Assembly (NCBI GenBank): GCA_937983075.1
Contig: CALKAQ010000181.1
Coordinates: 1-48,709 of the forward strand
DNA length: 48,709 nucleotides
Source of the DNA: an uncultured bacterium
GTDB taxonomy: Bacteria; Bacillota; Limnochordia; DTU080; JAAYLA01
Reading direction: 5' to 3'
Made by a program: the position numbers and the translations under genes. A model generated the notes under the pieces. That model worked only from the letters and a program-made list of their open reading frames with translations, had not been told where the DNA came from and ran no database searches. Below are positions 40,911 through 46,318 of this stretch, piece by piece (the stretch's first letter is position 1; each line of letters opens with the position of its first letter).

Positions 40911-41447
40911 TCACCGCTGGACGCCAATGCGGTACATTTGCTCGGTGATCAATCCCTTGCGAAACATACGGCGGATGAGTCGGCGTTCGATGCGGCGTAT
41001 CCATTGAGTATGCTTCATTTCATGGCGGCCTACCGGTTTGACCAAAATAGTGTGCATGTTCATTCGGTTGCCGCCGAGAATGTCGGTAAACAGCTGGTCG
41101 CCGACGACCGCCGCTTCGGACGCTTGCAGGCCGAACAGCCGCAGCGCCTGCTCAAACGGGCGTTTGCGCGGTTTGATGGCTTGAGTGATGGCGGTGACAC
41201 CGAGCTTTTCGGCAACCCGCTTGACTCTCGCCGGCATTCCATTCGAAACGATGCAAATCCGCAAGCCTTTTTCACGGACGCGCGCAATCCAACGCCTCAG
41301 ACGTTCTGAAGGATGTTCTTGATCCCAGGCGAGCAGCGTATTGTCGAGATCAACGAAGAGCGCACGGATGCCCTCAGACCGAAGGCGATCGAGATCGATG
41401 TCAAACACCGCTGGGACACAGTCATCGGGACAAATGAATTTAAGCAA
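40911..41447 (-). CDS. yqeG: YqeG family HAD-IIIA phosphatase
   Basis: A 178-aa HAD phosphatase with the nucleophile motif LFVDLDNTLLAWD, motif II IVSNGMPARV, Lys in KPRKRPFEQAL and motif IV VVGDQLFTDILGGNR. The substrate is unknown. Bacillus subtilis yqeG heads the yqeG-yqeH-aroE cluster, so an aro neighbourhood is usual. Start TTG 41447 has GGGAGG 7 nt upstream. Confidence 0.93.
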   Translation of the reverse strand: MLKFICPDDCVPAVFDIDLDRLRSEGIRALFVDLDNTLLAWDQEHPSERLRRWIARVREKGLRICIVSNGMPARVKRVAEKLGVTAITQAIKPRKRPFEQALRLFGLQASEAAVVGDQLFTDILGGNRMNMHTILVKPVGRHEMKHTQWIRRIERRLIRRMFRKGLITEQMYRIGVQR

Positions 41448-41580
41448 ATGCCTGCCTCCCTGGTCCCAGGGTTCAACAAGCGCCGCTTGTTTGCTGCCGG
41501 CGAATTGGGACCCATCGGCATATTATACCACACCCGATGGAGGCAGGCATCGCCGCAGTGGATCGGCGCCCGAAGAGACG

Positions 41581-42294
41581 TCAGCTTGAAGAGGAGCCGC
41601 CCGCCGCCATGACGTCTTGCAGCTTGCTGATCGCTCTTTTTTCGATGCGTGAAACGTACGAGCGGGAAATACCGAGTGCCCGTGAAATCTCGCGCTGCGT
41701 TTTTTGCAGGCCGCCGCGCAGACCGTAGCGCAATTCGAGGACCAGACGCTCCCGGCCGCTCAAAGTGCCCAGGTTTTTCAGCATCGCTTCTCGCTCGATG
41801 GACTGCTCCACTTTTTCTTCAACGTCGACATCCGACTCGAGGATATCCATCAAGGAGATTTCATTGCCCTCCTTGTCGGCTCCAATCGGTTCGAAAAGCC
41901 GCATTTCTCCCCGCTGTTTTTTGCCGGCTCGCAAATCCATGAGAATTTCGTTTTCGATGCAGCGGGCCGCGTAGGTCGCTAGTCGCGTGTTCTTGTGGCG
42001 ATCAAATGTGTTTATCGCCTTGATCAAGCCGATGGTCCCGATGGAAATGAGATCCTCGGTATCCTGCGGCGTATTGTCGAATTTCTTGACGATGTGAGCA
42101 ACAAGCCGCAGATTGCGCTCGACAAGGATATTCCGAGCGGTTTTGTCGCCGGCTTCCATGCGCTCGAGCAATTCGGCTTCCTCCTCCGGCTCCAGTGGAG
42201 GGGGAAACGCATGGCTTCCCGTGACATAAGAGACAAGTACGGTGATTCCGTCGATCAAAGACAGCAGCACCGTTGCAAGGAATGGAGGAATCAC
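41581..42294 (-). CDS. sigK: RNA polymerase sporulation sigma factor SigK (pro-sigma-K)
   Basis: A 237-aa late mother-cell sigma factor, encoded in one piece with no skin-type insertion. A hydrophobic pro-sequence (about 22 residues, IPPFLATVLLSLIDGITVLVS) ends at the conserved SYV processing region. Regions 2 (NLRLVAHIVKKFDN, DLISIGTIGLIKAI, ATYAARCIENEIL) and 4 (KTQREISRALGISRSYVSRIEKRA) follow. GTG 42294 was chosen because GGAGG lies 9 nt upstream. A TTG at 42312 would give a 28-residue pro-sequence. Both lie within the hairpin at 42292-42356. Confidence 0.93.
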   Translation of the reverse strand: MIPPFLATVLLSLIDGITVLVSYVTGSHAFPPPLEPEEEAELLERMEAGDKTARNILVERNLRLVAHIVKKFDNTPQDTEDLISIGTIGLIKAINTFDRHKNTRLATYAARCIENEILMDLRAGKKQRGEMRLFEPIGADKEGNEISLMDILESDVDVEEKVEQSIEREAMLKNLGTLSGRERLVLELRYGLRGGLQKTQREISRALGISRSYVSRIEKRAISKLQDVMAAGGSSSS

Positions 42295-42356
42295 AAGCAG
42301 GCACCTCCGCAATATGAGCCTTACCGTTACTCTATTGCGAAAGGTGCCTTCTTGTG
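42292..42356 (-). promoter_or_regulatory. long hairpin covering the sigK ribosome-binding site and start codon
   Basis: The 5' arm (42356-42333) and 3' arm (42314-42292) pair over 21 bp, in blocks of 6 (CACAAG/CTTGTG), 8 (AGGCACCT/AGGTGCCT) and 7 (CGCAATA/TATTGCG). One mismatch and one small internal loop interrupt it, and a GAG/CTC closure adds three more pairs. The 3' arm contains GGAGGTG, the sigK Shine-Dalgarno, and the GTG start codon itself. No U-run follows, so it is not a terminator. On a full-length transcript it should block sigK translation. Confidence 0.7.
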
Positions 42357-42377
42357 CATGTCTCGCGGTGCAATTAT
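42352..42377 (-). promoter_or_regulatory. weak candidate sigma-E promoter for sigK
   Basis: TCATAAT (about 42378-42372) matches six of seven sigma-E -35 positions, and CATGCACA (42359-42352) matches six of eight -10 positions. The spacing is 12 nt, one short of the usual 13-15. Transcription from it would start inside the 5' arm of the sigK hairpin. SigK is sigma-E dependent in Bacillus subtilis, so a start here is expected. Confidence 0.25.
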
Positions 42378-42395
42378 GATATCGCCTGAAGACGC

Positions 42396-42743
42396 TCAGT
42401 GGTGATGATCGTGGTCGTGATCATGGTCATGATCATGGTCGTGATCGTGATCATCCCATTCGAACTCATCGAAATCTTCGTAGCCCATTTCGTCAAGCAC
42501 GGCGGCAACCCGCTCGAATTCCTCGTCATCCTCGACGGCGATGAGCTGGTCGTTTTCACCGTCCGACTCGATGCGGAACAGATATGCGCTTTCTACACCT
42601 TCGTCGTCTTCCGCTGCTTCGTCGACGGCTTGCAGTATCGCATACCGCTGATCGTCCACCATGACGACGTCAATGAGATGAAACGTATGTTCCTGACCGT
42701 CCTCGTCAAGCAACACAATTTCCTGGCTTTCTTCTTCAGACAT
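42396..42743 (-). CDS. yrzB: DUF1292 protein with a His-Asp repeat tail
   Basis: A 115-aa acidic protein. The DUF1292 domain (MSEEESQEIVLLDEDGQEHTF, then AYLFRIES and DEEFERVAAVLDEMGY) is followed by a C-terminal tail of 19 residues made of Asp and His only (two Asp, seven His-Asp pairs, three His). The tail could bind divalent metal ions. Start ATG 42743 has GGAGG 7 nt upstream and overlaps the ruvX stop by 8 nt. In Bacillus subtilis the same pair (yrrK-yrzB) follows alaS-yrzL. Confidence 0.88.
   Translation of the reverse strand: MSEEESQEIVLLDEDGQEHTFHLIDVVMVDDQRYAILQAVDEAAEDDEGVESAYLFRIESDGENDQLIAVEDDEEFERVAAVLDEMGYEDFDEFEWDDHDHDHDHDHDHDHDHHH
42399..42455 (-). repeat. 6-bp tandem repeat encoding the His-Asp tail
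   Basis: The last 19 codons of the DUF1292 gene alternate GAT/GAC with CAT/CAC, giving a degenerate 6-bp tandem repeat directly before the stop. Third-position variation among copies shows that it is maintained as protein and is not a recent slippage product. Confidence 0.8.
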
Positions 42744-43167
42744 GTTTTCGCCTCCGGTCCAAAAAATCTTGCAGGATGATAGCAGCGGCAACTTGGTCAA
42801 CCCGTTGCCGTCGTGCCCGGCCCCTGATTCCTTGCTCTTGCAGAGCACGTTCTGCGATGACGGTGCTGAACCGTTCGTCGTACCATTCTACCGGGAGTTG
42901 GCTTTGTTGTTGCAGAAGCCGTCCAAACTCCTTGATTTTGGCAACCTCCGGGCCTTCTTCGCCCCCGGTTCGCCGTGGCAAGCCGAGAACGAAACCATGT
43001 GCATTTCGTTCTGCAGCAAGTTGAACGAGCGCGGACAAATCGGACTCCAAGTTGCGGCGCTGCAGCACCGAATACGGCTGCGCTGTCAACCCCAGCGAGT
43101 CGCTGACGGCAATGCCAATGCGCCGCTCGCCGACATCCAGACCGATCCATGGCCGTTCTTGAAGCAA
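42736..43167 (-). CDS. ruvX: RuvX/YqgF-type Holliday junction resolvase-like protein
   Basis: A 143-aa RNase H-fold protein. GLDVGERRIGIAVSD carries the first catalytic Asp, FVLGLPRR follows, then WYDERFSTVIAERAL and the C-terminal VDQVAAAIILQDFLD with the last Asp. The E. coli homologue acts in pre-16S rRNA maturation. Start TTG 43167 has GGAGG 7 nt upstream. The gene is at its usual place between ireB and DUF1292, but two extra genes are inserted between ireB and ruvX. Confidence 0.95.
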   Translation of the reverse strand: MLQERPWIGLDVGERRIGIAVSDSLGLTAQPYSVLQRRNLESDLSALVQLAAERNAHGFVLGLPRRTGGEEGPEVAKIKEFGRLLQQQSQLPVEWYDERFSTVIAERALQEQGIRGRARRQRVDQVAAAIILQDFLDRRRKHV

Positions 43168-43179
43168 TGTGCTGCCTCC

Positions 43180-44682
43180 CTACCGCGGAGAAAGCTCCTG
43201 TTCTCCACCCGGTTCAACGACCTCAATGCCAATCCATGGTGCCCAGGCCGGGAGGCGTCCATCGGTCAAGTCATCCAACCATATATCCGCTATGCTGGTT
43301 TCCTCTGCAAGCCGTTCCGCAATCTCCGCCGCCGACAGACCGGCAATTCGCCGCGCCAGACGCACTTCATCGATTTGTGCAACCACAGGTACCCTCAGCG
43401 ACAGCTCAATGGTTTGATTTTCTTTATTGTACCGATGAACGACGACATCAAAACCGCGGCTTTCTTGCCATACATAGCCGGAGCCGAGCTGTCCGGCGAT
43501 CGAATTGCGGGCGATGCTCTCAATGGCCTCGCGGTCGATCCAATACAGTTCCCCCGTACCGACGGCGGTAAAACGGATCTGCTCGGCGCGATCGCCCGCC
43601 GCGGCGGAAGTTTTAATTTCGAGGACGTCCGGCGTTTCAGCCGCTGAAAGCATAAAGCGATCCGTCGCCTCCGCCTCCGATTGCCTTACTTCAGCATCCC
43701 ACGAAACGGCCAAAGCTTCAAGCACTTTTTCTCGCCCGCTCTCCAAATCGGCCTCCGTGACCACCGGCACTTCCCGGTCGCTGCCGCCGCTCAAGCGCTC
43801 CGGGTTCCGCACGCTCAGCCCGTCCCAATCGCCGACGATGTGGCGAATTTGCCCGGCGGGAACATTCCCGGCCGTCCCCGGCTCCAGCGCCTCGATGAGC
43901 GCTTCCATTCGCCCCGAGCTGATGCCGACGACTGCGCCAAGATATGTTTCGACGACATGACCGGGAACTTCAATGTCTTCCAACGTGACAAAACCCATGC
44001 CTGAATCTGTCGTCACCATGGTGCCGGCCGGAACGACGACGGGGTCAGCCTTTTCATTCAAGAAAAGTGCCATCCCCCTTGCAGGAACCTCCCCGACGCT
44101 GACCGTCCCGGTGGCCGGCGTGAAAATTTCGGCGGTGACGGACAACATTTCGCGCTCCGGCGCGAGCGTGGTTGTTCCGGCGGCATTCAGCGCGACCGTG
44201 AGCGTAAAGTTTTCAACCCACTGCGCCGGGACCACTTTGATATGTACACGGGGCAGCAGAGCGAATGAAGTGCCAAATACGCCGAGAACGGCAATGAGCA
44301 AGATCATTGCTGCCGCAAGACCTCGGCCGGCGCCCGCCTTGCGTGCGCCCGATTCGGCATCGCCTTCTGCGGCTGCTGGACGTTTGTCATCGATCACAAC
44401 GAGACCTTCGGGCCGAAACGCCAAGTCGGGTGTTCGATATACCGGAATACCATGATCCGCCGCCCGACGTATGGTCATCTCATCATTGGTGGACAGAGCG
44501 ACGGCGAGCTTGGCTTCGCGGGCATAAGCGTTCAAGAGGCGCAAATTGACGTTGTCCCGGAACAGTGTGCATTGATCCGCGAGAGCGAGACACAGTTTGG
44601 GCTCCTTGACTTCTTTCACCAAACGCAAAATGCGAATGATATCGTCGTCGGGCATGACCCGCAAAACGCGGCAGGAAGACAT
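43180..44682 (-). CDS. single-pass membrane protein with baseplate-J-like extracytoplasmic region
   Basis: A 500-aa protein. Residues 10-95 form a small cytoplasmic alpha/beta domain (PDDDIIRILRLVKEV, VALSTNDEMTIRRAADHGIPVY). A Lys/Arg/Ala linker and one TM helix follow (about 121-143). Residues 150-490 are outside the membrane and resemble a baseplate J/gp47-like fold: VPAGTMVTTDSGMGF, EALEPGTAGNVPAGQI, VRNPERLSGGSDREV. Stated as fold resemblance only, no secretion signal or enzyme motif is visible. The ATG 44682 has AGGGGTG 6 nt upstream. It pairs with the actin-like ATPase gene upstream. Confidence 0.75.
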   Translation of the reverse strand: MSSCRVLRVMPDDDIIRILRLVKEVKEPKLCLALADQCTLFRDNVNLRLLNAYAREAKLAVALSTNDEMTIRRAADHGIPVYRTPDLAFRPEGLVVIDDKRPAAAEGDAESGARKAGAGRGLAAAMILLIAVLGVFGTSFALLPRVHIKVVPAQWVENFTLTVALNAAGTTTLAPEREMLSVTAEIFTPATGTVSVGEVPARGMALFLNEKADPVVVPAGTMVTTDSGMGFVTLEDIEVPGHVVETYLGAVVGISSGRMEALIEALEPGTAGNVPAGQIRHIVGDWDGLSVRNPERLSGGSDREVPVVTEADLESGREKVLEALAVSWDAEVRQSEAEATDRFMLSAAETPDVLEIKTSAAAGDRAEQIRFTAVGTGELYWIDREAIESIARNSIAGQLGSGYVWQESRGFDVVVHRYNKENQTIELSLRVPVVAQIDEVRLARRIAGLSAAEIAERLAEETSIADIWLDDLTDGRLPAWAPWIGIEVVEPGGEQELSPR

Positions 44683-44736
44683 GGCAGAACACCCCTAACG
44701 GCAATGGTTCTGTCCAAGACGGGAGTCGTCCTAGAA

Positions 44737-45969
44737 TTATCCTAACGCGTCTACGGCATATGATACGTGCAACTGCCCTTGCCCTTGTTGTACGGCTTGC
44801 AAGCTCAACGATTTCGGCGTGACATCTCGCTCTCCGGCGAGCAGAGCTTTCGGATCGGCGATGTGCTTAACGTCATCGGCAGTCAACCTGCAGACTTGAG
44901 GAGGTGAACGGAAAATTCCTTCCTCCCACGACGTGTTGACACAGAAATGCATCATTCCCGGCAGCGCCGAACCGCCGCCGCTTAAAAACAGGCGAGTCGG
45001 CAAAGGTACTTGTGCCGCCAAATCTTGCAGGCACAATTTGAGTCCGTCGTAGTAAATTTTGAGGTCTTCAGCGAGCACTTGCTCGACTTCGGACGCGATA
45101 TCAGCGTCGAGCACCCCGGCGGCATAATCGAGTTTCAATGCCTCCGCCTCATCAAAATCGAGCCGAAAATGCAGCGCCAAGCTGCGCGTAAACGCCCGCC
45201 CTCCCACGGGAAACGATTTGGTAGCCGCAACCGCACGTTCGCGTACGACGGCGATATCCGTTGAACCGCCGCCGATGTCAATGACAACGGCTCCCGCTTC
45301 ATAGGCTTCTTCGGAGAGCGCTCCCATAGCCACCGCAAATGGTTCCGCAACAGCCGCTTGCAAATGAAGTTTTAGGCGCTCAGTGACGGTGCGCAACGCA
45401 CCAATGTGCACAAGTGGCGAAAATGTGTGGAAAAGGCTGAGTTCAACATAACTCCCTTGAAATTCAAGCGGGTTTTTGACTCGATAACCGTCGATGCGCA
45501 CCTCGGTCAAAGCCGTGTCTACGAGTTCAACGTCGAGGTTGGCGAGGCCGGTGCGCTCCGCCAGAATGCGGCGCGCTTCTTCAAGCGCCTTCGCCCGAGC
45601 ATGCGCGAGCATCTTTTTGAACTCGCTTTCGTTGAGCAGACGATTCGGACGTCGGCGACGAAATTGAGCGGTGATGGTACACCCTTGTACGAATTCACCA
45701 GCGATGCCGACAATCGCCCTGGTTGGCCGCACACCCGCCATGAGACAAGCGTCGTCGATCGCTTGCCGACAGCGCTCAACGACGCCCGCAATGCGGCTGA
45801 TCGCACCTCCTTCCATATCGCCCGCCTGCTGACGAGCCCGTCCGACGCCGAGTACGACCGGCTGCGGCATGGGGGATACGACAACCGCTTTCACATACTC
45901 CGTCCCAATGTCGAGTGCCAAACATGCCGATGCCTCACGTTCGTTCTGCCTCCCACGCACCGCCGCCAT
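44737..45969 (-). CDS. FtsA/PilM-like actin-fold ATPase
   Basis: A 410-aa ASKHA-fold protein. Phosphate-1 motif is LALDIGTEYVKAVVV (Asp20), an SHS2-type inserted domain spans about 85-185, phosphate-2 is VVIDIGGGSTDIAVV (Asp231), and the adenosine motif is LFLSGGGSALPG. These place it with FtsA, PilM and EutJ-like proteins. No C-terminal amphipathic membrane helix of the FtsA kind is obvious. The start ATG 45969 is 3 nt past the ireB stop, and the baseplate-J-like membrane protein follows 54 nt later. A PilM-PilN style partnership is inferred. Confidence 0.8.
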   Translation of the reverse strand: MAAVRGRQNEREASACLALDIGTEYVKAVVVSPMPQPVVLGVGRARQQAGDMEGGAISRIAGVVERCRQAIDDACLMAGVRPTRAIVGIAGEFVQGCTITAQFRRRRPNRLLNESEFKKMLAHARAKALEEARRILAERTGLANLDVELVDTALTEVRIDGYRVKNPLEFQGSYVELSLFHTFSPLVHIGALRTVTERLKLHLQAAVAEPFAVAMGALSEEAYEAGAVVIDIGGGSTDIAVVRERAVAATKSFPVGGRAFTRSLALHFRLDFDEAEALKLDYAAGVLDADIASEVEQVLAEDLKIYYDGLKLCLQDLAAQVPLPTRLFLSGGGSALPGMMHFCVNTSWEEGIFRSPPQVCRLTADDVKHIADPKALLAGERDVTPKSLSLQAVQQGQGQLHVSYAVDALG

Positions 45970-45972
45970 GGA

Positions 45973-46218
45973 TCAGTCCTCTCCAAGGTAAGCGCGCACG
46001 AGTTCCTCAAGCAGTTCATCACGCTCGATTTTTCGCAGGAGGCCACGCACTTCACGCGTGATGTACGCTGGATCCCCAGACAGAAGAAAACCGACGATTT
46101 GGTGTACCGGGTCGTACCCCTTTTCTTGCAAAGACCGATGCATTGCTCGCAACACTTGCGCCGCATCCACGGGCTGTGTCACGGCTTGGAACAAACGTGT
46201 TTTTTCCATCTCAGCCAT
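45973..46218 (-). CDS. ireB: IreB family regulatory phosphoprotein (UPF0297/DUF965)
   Basis: An 81-aa protein with the family signature EKTRLF, DAAQVLRAMHRSLQEKGYDPV (in parts), GFLLSGDPAYITR and ERDELLEELVRAYLG. In Enterococcus IreB is a substrate of the Ser/Thr kinase IreK and limits cephalosporin resistance. The Bacillus subtilis homologue is YrzL, also next to alaS. The Thr in EKTRLF is the usual phosphorylation neighbourhood. Start ATG 46218 follows GGAGGTG by 11 nt. Confidence 0.95.
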   Translation of the reverse strand: MAEMEKTRLFQAVTQPVDAAQVLRAMHRSLQEKGYDPVHQIVGFLLSGDPAYITREVRGLLRKIERDELLEELVRAYLGED

Positions 46219-46318
46219 CGGCGCTTGGTCACCTCCAGCGGCCGGTGTACTCGTTCACTTCATGCCGTCAGATCCCCAACCTCAAGGCCTCCTGCAAGAA
46301 CACGAAGAAATGGTGATG

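Noticed and set aside
42399..42455. Tandem repeat considered as a CRISPR or intergenic microsatellite
   Set aside because: It is in frame within the DUF1292 gene and encodes the His-Asp tail.
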